Assembly: GCF_001570565.1 (NCBI RefSeq)
Contig: NZ_BBXE01000014.1
Location: 248,001 to 312,000, forward strand
Length of the DNA stretch: 64,000 bases
Origin: Herbidospora yilanensis
GTDB lineage: Bacteria; Actinomycetota; Actinomycetes; Streptosporangiales; Streptosporangiaceae
Direction of reading: 5' to 3'
Below are positions 9,369 through 17,515 of the stretch, one piece after another. Made by a program: the position numbers and the translations under genes. The first letter of the stretch is position 1. Every line of letters starts with the position of its first letter. The notes beneath the pieces are model-generated. The model had not been told where the DNA came from. It saw only the letters and a program-made list of their open reading frames with translations, and ran no database searches.

Positions 9369-10967
9369 GTGAAACACGCATACGACGCGATCATCATCGG
9401 AGGCGGGCACAACGGGCTCGTCGCCGCGGCCTATCTCGCCCGTGCCGGACTCTCCACCCTCGTCGCCGAAGCCCGCCGGGTCACCGGCGGCGCCGCCACG
9501 ACCGAGACCCCGTGGGGCCCCGAGTTCAAGGTCACCGCTCTCTCGTACGTCATGAGCCTGATGCCCCCCACGATCCTGCGTGACCTGCGGCTCAAGGAGC
9601 ACGGCTATGACGTGATCCCCATGGGGCCCAGCTTCGTCCCCTTCCCCGACGGCCGTTCCCTGCAGACCGAGACGGGCGATCCGGCCCGTGACCACGCCCA
9701 GCTCGCCGCGTTCTCCAAGAAGGACGCCGACGCGATGCCCCGCTACGAGGCCTGGCTCCAGGGCGTCGGCGACGTCCTGTCCCCGCTCCTCATGCGCACC
9801 CCGCCCAACGTCGGCTCGACGCGGCCGAAGGACCTGATCGACCAGCTCAGGCTGGCCTGGGGGTTGCGGGGGCTGCGCACGCGGGGCACCGCCGACGCGG
9901 TCCGCCTGTTCACCATGTCGGTCGAGGACCTGCTGAACGAGTGGTTCGAGTCGCCCGAGGTCAAGGGCGTGATGTCGATCAACGGGGTCATCGGCACCTG
10001 GGCCGGACCGGCCGAACCGGGCACCGCCTACGTGATGATGCACCACACGATCGGCGACGTCGGCGACGGCCGGATGGGGTCGTGGGGCTACCCGATCGGC
10101 GGCATGGGCGCGGTGAGCGACGCGATCCGCCGGTCGGCCGAGGCCTTCGGCGCGACGATCATCACTGAAGCCCCGGTCGGAAATATCCTCATAAAAGGGG
10201 GCAGGGTCGTGGGGGTCGCCCTCGAAGACGGCCGCGAGTTCACCGCCCGGACCGTCGTCGCCGCCACCCACCCCAAGACCACCTTCCTGAAGCACGTGGG
10301 CCGCGACCACCTGCCCGACGACTTCGTGACCGACATCGAACGCTGGCGCTCCCGCTCGGGCGTCGTGAAGATCAACGTGGCCCTCTCGGAGCTCCCGGTC
10401 TTCCCGTCCGACCCCGGCGCCGACCTGACCGGTTCGGTGGAGCTCTGCCACTCCATCGAGTACGTCGAGCGGGCCTTCCAGGACGCGAGGTCCGGCGTCG
10501 CCGCTCGCCGGCCGTTCTCCGACTCGGTCATCCCCTCGACGGTCGACCGCACGCTCTGCCCCGAGGGCACCCACATCATGTCGATGTTCACCCAGTGGGT
10601 CCCGCACACCTGGAACGAGGAGCCCCGCACCGAGGAGCTCGACGCCTACGCCGACCGTGTCATCGACGGCTACGACCAACTGGCCCCCGGCTTCACGGCC
10701 TCGGTCATCCACCGCCAGGTCATCGGCCCGCACCAGATGGAACACGAGTACGGCCTGCTCGGCGGCAACATCTTCCACGGCGAACTCTCACCCGACCAGC
10801 TCTTCCACCTGAGACCCGCCCCCGGCTACGCCGACTTCACCACCCCGGTGAGGGGCCTCTACCAGTGCGGCTCGGCGACCCACGGCGGCGGCGGAGTGAC
10901 GGGCATCGCCGGCTACCTGGCCACCCGCAGAATCCTGAACGACCACAAGAGGTGGTGGAAGCGATGA
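9369..10967 (+). CDS. FAD-dependent oxidoreductase, phytoene-desaturase/PYROXD2-like
   Basis: A 532-residue flavoprotein of the COG1233 class (phytoene desaturase, PYROXD2-like). The Rossmann motif IIGGGHNGLVAAAYLARAG lies at about 8-26, followed by an acidic residue and GG segment. A C-terminal FAD segment reads YQCGSATHGGGGVTGIAGY. GTG start with AAGGGG upstream. It leads an operon with a coupled short ORF, a Rieske oxygenase and a class III aminotransferase, and is divergent from a polyamine-type importer. A role in oxidising an imported amine or a derivative is inferred; the substrate cannot be read from the sequence. Confidence 0.85.
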   Translation: MKHAYDAIIIGGGHNGLVAAAYLARAGLSTLVAEARRVTGGAATTETPWGPEFKVTALSYVMSLMPPTILRDLRLKEHGYDVIPMGPSFVPFPDGRSLQTETGDPARDHAQLAAFSKKDADAMPRYEAWLQGVGDVLSPLLMRTPPNVGSTRPKDLIDQLRLAWGLRGLRTRGTADAVRLFTMSVEDLLNEWFESPEVKGVMSINGVIGTWAGPAEPGTAYVMMHHTIGDVGDGRMGSWGYPIGGMGAVSDAIRRSAEAFGATIITEAPVGNILIKGGRVVGVALEDGREFTARTVVAATHPKTTFLKHVGRDHLPDDFVTDIERWRSRSGVVKINVALSELPVFPSDPGADLTGSVELCHSIEYVERAFQDARSGVAARRPFSDSVIPSTVDRTLCPEGTHIMSMFTQWVPHTWNEEPRTEELDAYADRVIDGYDQLAPGFTASVIHRQVIGPHQMEHEYGLLGGNIFHGELSPDQLFHLRPAPGYADFTTPVRGLYQCGSATHGGGGVTGIAGYLATRRILNDHKRWWKR

Positions 10968-11050
10968 TCCAGGCTCTCCGGAAAACGCTGAGCGCCCTGG
11001 CCCGACCGGACCAGAGGGCCGGGGCCGTCACTGGGTGGTGCAAGCGATGA
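10964..11050 (+). CDS. 28-residue ORF coupled at both ends
   Basis: An ATG inside the oxidoreductase stop (ATGA, 10964-10967) opens 28 codons that end in a TGA overlapping the Rieske ATG (ATGA, 11047-11050). The peptide starts MIQALRKTL and ends GWCKR; it is basic, with no visible domain. The 17 bases around each junction (10951-10967 and 11034-11050) match at 16 positions, so the coupling site is duplicated and both proteins end in W-x-K-R. It may carry ribosomes across the 79-bp gap to the Rieske gene, or encode a real microprotein. Confidence 0.45.
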   Translation: MIQALRKTLSALARPDQRAGAVTGWCKR

Positions 11051-12171
11051 ACTCCGCTCCCCTCGACCTCGACGAGGTCCGTGAGTGTCTCAAGGCCCCG
11101 GGTCAGATGCTCCCGCAGGCCGCCTACACCGCCGACGACGTCCTCGCCTGGGAGCGCGGAGTCATCTTCGCGGGGGGCTGGGTCTGCGCCGGGCGCTCGG
11201 CCGACATCCCGAACCGGGGCAGGAGGGCCGTCGCCGTCGGCGACGACTCGGTGCTGCTGGTACGCGACGACGACGCCACCCTGCGCGGCTTCTACAACGT
11301 CTGCCGGCACCGCGCCCACGAACTGCTCCCGTGCGGTTCGAGCGCGACGGGCCGGTTCATCGCCTGCCCGTACCACAACTGGGTCTACGACCTGAGGGGC
11401 GACCTGCACCGCATCCCCGGGGAGCCCGCGCCGAAGCTGGGCCTCGCCGAGGTGCCGGTCACGGAGTGGCACGGGTTCGTGTTCGTCAACGCCGACGGCC
11501 AGGCGCCGCCCGTCCACGACTACCTCCACGGACTGGAGGACATCGTGGCCCCGTACACGCCGGCCGAACTCGACGTCGCCGCGTCGCACGAATACGAGCT
11601 GGACGCCAACTGGAAACTCGCCGTCGAGAACTACCACGAGTGTTACCACTGCCCGGCGATCCACCCGGAGCTCTGCGCCGTGAGCCCGCCGGACAGCGGC
11701 GACAACTACGTGCCGACCGGGTTGTGGGCGGGCGGCCGCATGGACCTGGTCGACGGCGCGGAGACCATGTCCATGGACGGCAACTCGGCGGCCGGACCCC
11801 TCCCCGGCATCACCGGCGAGCGGCTCAGGATCGTCGAATACCTCCATCTCTTCCCCAACCTGCTGCTCAGCCTCCATCCCGACTACGTCATGACGCACGT
11901 CCTCGAACCGCTCACCGCCACCCGGACCAGGGTCACCTGCCAGTGGCTGTTCCCCCGGGGGACCACCGACGTCGGCTACGCCGTCGACTTCTGGGATCTC
12001 ACCAACCGCCAGGACTGGCAGGCCTGCGAGGGGGTGCAGCGGGGAGTGGGCTCGCGCGGTTACCGGCCGGGGCCGTTCTCCGCCGACGAGGACGTCACCT
12101 TCCAGTGGATCGCCACGGTGGCGACCGCTTATCTCACGGGCCGCGCGCCGGCCCTGCCCGAAAGGATCTGA
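11047..12171 (+). CDS. Rieske [2Fe-2S] oxygenase, ring-hydroxylating/quaternary-amine type alpha subunit
   Basis: A 374-residue Rieske non-haem iron oxygenase. The cluster ligands are C86-x-H88 and C107-x-x-H110 (CRH and CPYH). The iron site follows in ENYHECYHCPAIHPEL, with H201 and H206 as the likely histidines. Size and layout fit single-component alpha subunits that act on aromatic rings or on methylated amines such as glycine betaine, stachydrine or carnitine. ATG 11047 is preferred because GGTGG lies upstream and it forms an ATGA junction; GTG 11035 is possible. No ferredoxin or reductase partner is adjacent. The neighbouring oxidoreductase and aminotransferase favour amine breakdown. 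Confidence 0.85.
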   Translation: MNSAPLDLDEVRECLKAPGQMLPQAAYTADDVLAWERGVIFAGGWVCAGRSADIPNRGRRAVAVGDDSVLLVRDDDATLRGFYNVCRHRAHELLPCGSSATGRFIACPYHNWVYDLRGDLHRIPGEPAPKLGLAEVPVTEWHGFVFVNADGQAPPVHDYLHGLEDIVAPYTPAELDVAASHEYELDANWKLAVENYHECYHCPAIHPELCAVSPPDSGDNYVPTGLWAGGRMDLVDGAETMSMDGNSAAGPLPGITGERLRIVEYLHLFPNLLLSLHPDYVMTHVLEPLTATRTRVTCQWLFPRGTTDVGYAVDFWDLTNRQDWQACEGVQRGVGSRGYRPGPFSADEDVTFQWIATVATAYLTGRAPALPERI

Positions 12172-12173
12172 CG

Positions 12174-13559
12174 ATGACCGTCGTCGGCGAGCGGACAACG
12201 GCTCGCGTACTGGACGACCTGATCGCCGTTCAAGAGGCCGCGTTCCTCGCCCGGACCGTCGAGTCCCGGCGTGTGCGCACCGAATGCTCCGATGTCTTGC
12301 CCGGGGGAGTGGCCTCCAACTGGCAGGACGCACCGCCCGGGGCCGTGTGGATCTCGCACGGCCGGGGCTCCCGGGTCGTCGACCTCGACGGCACCTCCTA
12401 CGTCGACCTGCACGGCGGGTTCGGGGTGAACCTCGTCGGGCACGCCCATCCCGCCGTCGTCGAGACCATCGGCGAACGGGTCAGGAAGGGCACCCATTTC
12501 GCCCAGCCGACCCGGGACGCCGTGGTCGTGGCCCGGTTGCTGGCCGGGCGGTTCGGGCTGCCGATGTGGCGGTTCGGCAACTCCGGCACCGAGGCCACGA
12601 TGGACGCCGTCCACCTCATGCGGGCCGCCACCGGACGCATGAAGATCATCAAGGTCGAGGGCAGTTACCACGGCCACCACGACTCCGTGCAGGTCAGCGT
12701 CTATCCGTCCGTCGAGGAGGCCGGGCCGCCGCTGCGGCCCCGCTCGGTGCGCTACGGCGTCTCGGTGCCGCCCGACCTCGCCCGGCTGACCGTCGTCGTG
12801 CCCTTCGGCGACCTGGAGGCCGTCGAGCGGGCGCTGATCGAGAACCCCGGTGAGATCGCCGGGATGATCCTCGAACCCGTCATGATGAACATCGGGCTCA
12901 TCCCGCCGCCCGACGGCTATCTCGGCCGGCTCAAGGACCTGCTGCACCGCCACGGCGCCTACCTCGCCTTCGACGAGGTCAAGACGGGGTTGTCGGTCGC
13001 ACCCGGTGGCGCGTGCGAACTACTGGGCGTGACGCCCGACCTCATCTGCCTGGCCAAGGCGCTCGGCGGCGGGTTGCCGTGCGGGGCGATCGGCGGCACA
13101 CCCGAGCTGATGAGGCTGATCTCGGAGGGTGTGTACGAGCAGGTCGGCACGTTCAACGGCAATCCGCTCACCATGGCGGTCGCGGCGGTCGTGCTCCGGG
13201 ACGTGCTTGATTCGCACGCTTATCGGCACTTTGATCGGTTGCGCACCGTCATGACGGAAGAGGCGACCGCCATTCTCGGTAGATGGGGCATGCCGGGATA
13301 TGTCCAGTCGTATGGCGCAAAGGGCTCAGTAATATTTCACCAGAAACTCCGCGACTATCGCGACTTTCTGGACTATCCCGACGAATGGGGACACGCGCAC
13401 TGGCTTTACCAGCACAACGGCGGGGTCTTCCTGCCGCCCTGGGGCAAGACCGAGCAGTGGACGCTGTCGGTCCAGCACGGCGACGACGACGTGCGCGCGT
13501 TCCTGGCCAACCTCGACGCCATGGGGCGTGACTACGCCGGGAGCGCCGCCATCAGGTAG
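12174..13559 (+). CDS. Class III PLP aminotransferase, glutamate-1-semialdehyde aminomutase-like
   Basis: A 461-residue fold-type I PLP enzyme related to glutamate-1-semialdehyde 2,1-aminomutase. Visible signatures: FGNSGTEATMDAVHLMR for phosphate binding, YHGHHDS, AFDEVKTG, and the Schiff-base lysine K295 in LAKALGGGLP. It starts 2 bp after the Rieske stop. Haem synthesis is unlikely in this context; transamination of a product of the upstream oxidases is the better guess. Bases about 13205-13380 use A/T-ending codons (for example GTA ATA TTT) far more than the rest of the gene. The last 28 bp overlap the convergent gene 13532-13789. Confidence 0.8.
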   Translation: MTVVGERTTARVLDDLIAVQEAAFLARTVESRRVRTECSDVLPGGVASNWQDAPPGAVWISHGRGSRVVDLDGTSYVDLHGGFGVNLVGHAHPAVVETIGERVRKGTHFAQPTRDAVVVARLLAGRFGLPMWRFGNSGTEATMDAVHLMRAATGRMKIIKVEGSYHGHHDSVQVSVYPSVEEAGPPLRPRSVRYGVSVPPDLARLTVVVPFGDLEAVERALIENPGEIAGMILEPVMMNIGLIPPPDGYLGRLKDLLHRHGAYLAFDEVKTGLSVAPGGACELLGVTPDLICLAKALGGGLPCGAIGGTPELMRLISEGVYEQVGTFNGNPLTMAVAAVVLRDVLDSHAYRHFDRLRTVMTEEATAILGRWGMPGYVQSYGAKGSVIFHQKLRDYRDFLDYPDEWGHAHWLYQHNGGVFLPPWGKTEQWTLSVQHGDDDVRAFLANLDAMGRDYAGSAAIR

Positions 13560-13789
13560 GCGAGGCGGGCGGCGGCGTCTTCGACCGACTCGACCGTGCC
13601 GAGGCGGTAGCCCCACGAGGTCACGAAGGCGCCGCGGTCGGTGCAGGTCACCGTTTCGGTGAGGGTGTCGGAGAAACGGTTCCGCACGTGCACCGCCGGC
13701 GGATTGGCGCTGAGCAGGCGCACCGAAAGGTCGATGTGCTCTCGTGTCGCATCGGCGAATCGCTCAAGACACCACAAAGTGTCAAGCAT
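13532..13789 (-). CDS. 85-residue protein of the XRE module
   Basis: Small hypothetical protein that reads MLDTLWCLERF at the start and AAARLAYLMAALPA at the end. A strong GGGAGGTG ribosome site stands just before the ATG. The middle looks like a beta-rich segment (VTCTDRGAFVTSWGYRLG). It follows an XRE/DUF5753 regulator by 68 bp on the same strand, where such regulators often have a small partner acting as an effector or antagonist. Its end overlaps the convergent aminotransferase by 28 bp. I do not recognise the family; a regulatory partnership is inferred. Confidence 0.65.
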   Translation of the reverse strand: MLDTLWCLERFADATREHIDLSVRLLSANPPAVHVRNRFSDTLTETVTCTDRGAFVTSWGYRLGTVESVEDAAARLAYLMAALPA

Positions 13790-13846
13790 CGCACAATCAC
13801 CTCCCGGCTGAGAGGAAAGGATTGCACGCTCCCGTCACACGAGGCA

Positions 13847-13856
13847 AGCAATTGCT
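13847..13856. promoter_or_regulatory. AGCAATTGCT palindrome before the 85-residue gene
   Basis: A perfect 10-bp palindrome directly after the XRE stop codon and about 58 bp upstream of the next gene. The AGCAATTG core recurs upstream of the 68-residue gene (15029-15036), so both small genes of the module share a motif. This is a candidate operator only. Confidence 0.35.
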
Positions 13857-13857
13857 C

Positions 13858-14712
13858 TTACGAATCAGCGGATTGTTTGCCCAATTCGTCGATGACCCGG
13901 ACGATCACCGCGCGGGCGTCCTCGCGGTAGGCGGCGGCGCCCGCGAAGTCGTCGTACGCGCGGGCGTAGAAGGCGATGTCGTCGGGGTCCCTGAGCAGCA
14001 GGTCCTTGGTGAACGTGGCCACGCCGACGAGTGCCTCGTTGTAGATGGCGAAGCTGTGCAGCGGGGTGGCCGGCAACATCGTCTCGAACGGGATCACGCC
14101 GAACTCGACGTTGGGCAGCGTCGTGATGGCCAGCAGCCGGTCCATCTGGCCGCGCATCACGTCGACCGGCGCCAGCCGCACGTGCAGCACCGACTGGGGC
14201 ACCACGAAGCGGAACTGGCGCTGCGGGTCGTAGAGGATCTCCTGCCGCTGCATCCGCACCCGGATCGCCGCGTCGACGTCGTCGACCGCCTCGTAGACCC
14301 GGCGCACCTTCTGGAAGATGTGCCGGGAGTACTCCGCGGTCTGCAGCAGGCCGGGCACCAGCCCGGCCTCGAAGATCCGCAGCGTCCGGATGCGGGCCTC
14401 CAGGTCGCGCACGTCCTCCTGGAGCGCCGCCAGCCCGCCCTTGTGCCGGGCCTTCCACGAGTCGTGGCGTTCGCTCAGGCCGACCGCCTGCTGGATCAGG
14501 TTGTCGACCATGCCGGGGTCGGCGGCGACCGCCTGGGCCCAGACGACCACGTCGTCCTCGGTCGGGGTCTGGCGGGCGTTCTCGATGCGCGAGACCTTCG
14601 ACGGTTGCCAGTTGAGGCGCTCGGCGAGGTCCTTGCCCGACAGGTGAGCGACCTCCCGGAGCTGCCTGAGCTGGATGCCCAGGTCGATGCGCGCCTGCTG
14701 GAAACCGCTCAC
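13858..14712 (-). CDS. XRE-family regulator with DUF5753 (Scr1-type antitoxin-like)
   Basis: A 284-residue DNA-binding protein. An XRE helix-turn-helix lies at about 8-65 (LREVAHLSGKDLAERLNWQPSKVSRIE), followed by a DUF5753 domain (about 100-275) with the typical GLVPGLLQTAEY motif. Such proteins are usually paired with a small DUF397-like partner and tune development or antibiotic genes in actinomycetes. GTG start with GGGAGGG upstream. Small genes lie on both sides on the same strand. The 14-bp palindrome at 14770 sits 58 bp before the start and suits autoregulation. Confidence 0.9.
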   Translation of the reverse strand: MSGFQQARIDLGIQLRQLREVAHLSGKDLAERLNWQPSKVSRIENARQTPTEDDVVVWAQAVAADPGMVDNLIQQAVGLSERHDSWKARHKGGLAALQEDVRDLEARIRTLRIFEAGLVPGLLQTAEYSRHIFQKVRRVYEAVDDVDAAIRVRMQRQEILYDPQRQFRFVVPQSVLHVRLAPVDVMRGQMDRLLAITTLPNVEFGVIPFETMLPATPLHSFAIYNEALVGVATFTKDLLLRDPDDIAFYARAYDDFAGAAAYREDARAVIVRVIDELGKQSADS

Positions 14713-14769
14713 TCGATCCCTCCCGCCATGGTGCGGACCAAGGTAGACCTCAGTTCGCCGCCCAGGCCA

Positions 14770-14783
14770 TAGGGAGCTCCCTA
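14770..14783. promoter_or_regulatory. TAGGGAGCTCCCTA operator candidate
   Basis: A perfect 14-bp palindrome in the 78-bp gap between the 68-residue gene and the XRE regulator. Its position in the regulator's own leader, and the symmetry expected of an XRE dimer site, suggest an autoregulatory operator. Confidence 0.55.
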
Positions 14784-14790
14784 ATCGTGA

Positions 14791-14997
14791 TCAGGTCAAG
14801 ACCTTGCGGGCGATCTCGACCAGGAGTTCCCGGGGGACCTCGACGGCGGTCTCGTAGTCGGCGAGGTGCCGGAGATCGGCTCTGGCCTCCGGATCCACCA
14901 CCTCCGTGCCCTGGACGACGATGGTGCCGCGGTCGGTCTCGTACAGGGCGGGGCACGACGTGGCCTCGGAGGTGGTGCCGAGGAAGCGGAGGCGCAT
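14791..14997 (-). CDS. 68-residue conserved small protein upstream of the XRE regulator
   Basis: Begins MRLRFLGTTSE and contains YETDRGTIVVQG and EVPRELL, a pattern I recognise from small actinomycete proteins that accompany XRE/DUF5753 regulators. Their biochemical role is not known to me. The ATG follows GGAAGGA; a longer frame to 15033 has no ribosome site. It is the first gene of the three-gene module. Its leader holds two CAATTG repeats. Confidence 0.75.
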   Translation of the reverse strand: MRLRFLGTTSEATSCPALYETDRGTIVVQGTEVVDPEARADLRHLADYETAVEVPRELLVEIARKVLT

Positions 14998-15020
14998 GAG
15001 GGGGTCCTTCCGTACAGTCG

Positions 15021-15036
15021 CAATTGCGAGCAATTG
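15021..15036. promoter_or_regulatory. CAATTG-CGAG-CAATTG repeat before the 68-residue gene
   Basis: Two self-palindromic CAATTG hexamers separated by CGAG, 24 bp upstream of the start codon. It shares AGCAATTG with the palindrome at 13847. A plausible second control site of the XRE module. Confidence 0.4.
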
Positions 15037-15074
15037 TAGGAGGGCTCACGTTTCGCCGCGATGTCGGGATGGAC

Positions 15075-16754
15075 TCAGGGCAGCGGCACCAGGACCGCCC
15101 GCAGGCGTTCGCCGAGGGCCTTGGCCTGGGCGTCCATCAGCGGGCTGGCGGCGACGCCCCGGCCGAGCAGGCCGTGGACGACGAAGTTGACGGCGAGCAG
15201 GTTCGGGAACGTGTGGCGGTCGACGCGCAACCCGGTCACTTCGGGCAGCAACTCGGGCAGCCGGTCGGCCGTGAGATAGCTCCGCAGCCAGCCGTAGTGG
15301 TCGGGGGAACGCACCCACACGCCGAGGTTGGCGTTGCCGCCCTTGTCGCCCGACCGGGCGCCGGCGATGAGGCCCAGAGGTCGGAGCTCTTCCTCGACGG
15401 CCAGCGGGATCGGCATCGGCGGGGAGAACCACGGCCCGGCCGCCTCGGGCTCCTCGGGAGCGGCCGGAGCGGCCTCGCCCGCCTCCGGCACGGCCTCCTC
15501 GAACGGCACCTGCGCGCCGTCGAGGGTGACCGACGCGGCGACCCGGGGCACCGCCACCGGCCAGTAGATCCCGTAGGGAGACGCGTCGCCCGGCGGCGTC
15601 AGGCCGTAGAAGCCCGGGTAACTCGCCAGCCCCGTCTCCACCACCGCCGAGGAGAACAGGCGCCCGGCCTTGTGCCGGTCGGGGTCCATCACCGTGATCC
15701 GGAGCAGGTCGCCGTTGCGTTCCGTGTACGCCTGCTCGAAGGTCTCCCTGGGCACCCGCGCCCAGACGGCCTCCTCGGCGACCTGGGCCTTGCGGTCGGC
15801 GTCGAGACCGGTCAGCACCAGGGTCATCGTGTTGCGGTATCCGCCGAGCACGTTCACCGCGGCCTTGAGCGTCGGCGGGGGCGCCTCGCCGCGCGTGCCG
15901 CTCACCGACACGCGGTCGGGGCCCTCCTGCATGAGGCGGATCGTGTCGAACCGGGCCGTCACGTCGGGGCCGGGGTAGCGGGGGCCGGTGATCTCGTACA
16001 GGAGCTGGGCGGTGACGGTGCCCACGGTGACCGCGCCGCCCGTGCCGGGGTGTTTGGTGATGACGGAGGAACCGTCGTCGTGGAGTTCGGCGATGGGGAA
16101 GCCGCAGTGGGCCAGGTCGGGGATCTCGCCGAAGAAGGCGTAGTTGCCGCCGGTGGCCTGGCAGCCGCACTCGATGACGTGCCCGGCCACGACCGAACCG
16201 GCGAGCGCGTCGAGGTCGGTGGGGCCCCAGCCGTACCGCCAGATGCCCGGACCAGTGACCAGGGCCGCGTCGGTGACGCGGCCGGTCACCACGACGTCGG
16301 CGCCCGCCGAGAGCGCGGCGGCGATGGGGAAGCCGCCCAGGTAGGCGTTGGCGGTGATCGGCTTCGCCGTGAGGGTCTCGCCGGTGTCGAGGTTGACCAG
16401 CGGCCCGAGGTCCGGCAGGCGCGGCATGAGGTCGTCGCCGGTGACGGTCGCGACCTTGGCGGGCAGGCCGAGGTCCCTGACCGCCTGCGCGCAGGCCTCC
16501 GGGTCGAGGCCGCCCGCGTTCGACACGATCTTGACGCCGCGGTCGAGGCAGGTCGCCAGGACGTCGGAGAGTTGCCGGACGAACGTCGTCGCGTAGCCGG
16601 GGCGGCCCTTCGCCCGGTTCCCGGCCAGGATCAGCATGGTCAGCTCGGCCAGCCAGTCGCCGGTGAGGACGTCGATCGGGCCGCCCTCGACCTGCTCCCG
16701 CGCCGCCGAGAGGCGGTCGCCGTAGAAGCCCGAGCAGTTGGCGATGCGCAACAT
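15075..16754 (-). CDS. AtuA-family protein (DUF1446), acyclic terpene utilisation type
   Basis: A 559-residue protein of the AtuA/DUF1446 family. Early motifs: ANCSGFYGDR, ltGDWLAELTM and IVSNAGGLDP; later GRVTDAA and CGCQATGGNY. A C-terminal part carries ARSGDKGGNANLGVW, so the DUF1446 and AtuA-like C-terminal domains are fused, with a Pro/Ala/Glu-rich linker at about 430-450. AtuA is needed for growth on citronellol or geraniol in Pseudomonas, but its reaction is unclear. The ATG overlaps the hydratase stop (ATGA). It is the last gene of a four-gene carboxylase operon. Confidence 0.85.
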   Translation of the reverse strand: MLRIANCSGFYGDRLSAAREQVEGGPIDVLTGDWLAELTMLILAGNRAKGRPGYATTFVRQLSDVLATCLDRGVKIVSNAGGLDPEACAQAVRDLGLPAKVATVTGDDLMPRLPDLGPLVNLDTGETLTAKPITANAYLGGFPIAAALSAGADVVVTGRVTDAALVTGPGIWRYGWGPTDLDALAGSVVAGHVIECGCQATGGNYAFFGEIPDLAHCGFPIAELHDDGSSVITKHPGTGGAVTVGTVTAQLLYEITGPRYPGPDVTARFDTIRLMQEGPDRVSVSGTRGEAPPPTLKAAVNVLGGYRNTMTLVLTGLDADRKAQVAEEAVWARVPRETFEQAYTERNGDLLRITVMDPDRHKAGRLFSSAVVETGLASYPGFYGLTPPGDASPYGIYWPVAVPRVAASVTLDGAQVPFEEAVPEAGEAAPAAPEEPEAAGPWFSPPMPIPLAVEEELRPLGLIAGARSGDKGGNANLGVWVRSPDHYGWLRSYLTADRLPELLPEVTGLRVDRHTFPNLLAVNFVVHGLLGRGVAASPLMDAQAKALGERLRAVLVPLP

Positions 16755-17515
16755 CAGACGGCCCAGGCGGGCGGGCGCTTCTGCAGGAAGGCGCTCATGC
16801 CCTCCCGCGCCTCGGGCGAGGAGAACAATTTGGCCGACAGGGTCGCCATCTCGTCGCCGCGTTCGGCCAGCAGCCGCCGGACCGGCTCGGTGACCAGCCG
16901 TTTCGACTCCGCGAGGCCCTGCGGCGAGGCGGCGCGCAGGCCGTCGAGCACGGCCTCGACCGCGTCGTCGAGCTGCGGCAGCGGAACCGCCCGGGTCAGC
17001 AGGCCGATGCGCTCGGCCTCCATCGCGCCGAAGGTCTCGCCGGTGATGAAGTAGCGCCCGGCGGCCCGGCCGTCGAGGCGCGGCAGCAGGGTCAGCGAGA
17101 TCATCGCGGGCGCGAGGCCGAGACGGGCCTCGGTGAAGGCGTAGTCGCCGCCGTCGTCGGCCACCACGACGTCGCACGCGCCGAGCAGGCCCAGCCCGCC
17201 CGCCCGCGCCTTGCCCGCGACCCGGCAGACCACCGGCTTGGGCAGCTCCACGACCAGCGTGAACAGGTCGATCATGCGGCGGGTGCCGGCCTCCATGCCC
17301 TCGGCCGCCGCCTCCGACAGGTCGGCCCCGGCGCAGAACACCGGGCCGGTGTGGGTGAGCAGCACGGCCCGGACGTCGTCGTCGGAGCCGGCCGCCTCCA
17401 GGTGGGCCGACAGCTCCTCGACGAGCTGCCGCGACAGGGCGTTGCGGTTGCGCGGCGAGTCGAGGGTGACCGTGGCCACCCCGCGCTCGACGGTCAGATG
17501 TACGACCTCGGTCAC
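16754..17515 (-). CDS. Enoyl-CoA hydratase, LiuC/AtuE-like
   Basis: A 253-residue crotonase-fold enzyme. The oxyanion-hole segments are FCAGADLSEAA and KARAGGLGLLGACD. The first catalytic glutamate of classical crotonases is absent (GGLGLLGACD instead of GGGxELA), while the second is kept in AFTEARLGLAP. This pattern is seen in methylglutaconyl- or isohexenylglutaconyl-CoA hydratases. It would hydrate the product of the biotin carboxylase encoded just upstream. GTG start overlaps the previous stop (GTGA). Confidence 0.85.
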   Translation of the reverse strand: MTEVVHLTVERGVATVTLDSPRNRNALSRQLVEELSAHLEAAGSDDDVRAVLLTHTGPVFCAGADLSEAAAEGMEAGTRRMIDLFTLVVELPKPVVCRVAGKARAGGLGLLGACDVVVADDGGDYAFTEARLGLAPAMISLTLLPRLDGRAAGRYFITGETFGAMEAERIGLLTRAVPLPQLDDAVEAVLDGLRAASPQGLAESKRLVTEPVRRLLAERGDEMATLSAKLFSSPEAREGMSAFLQKRPPAWAV

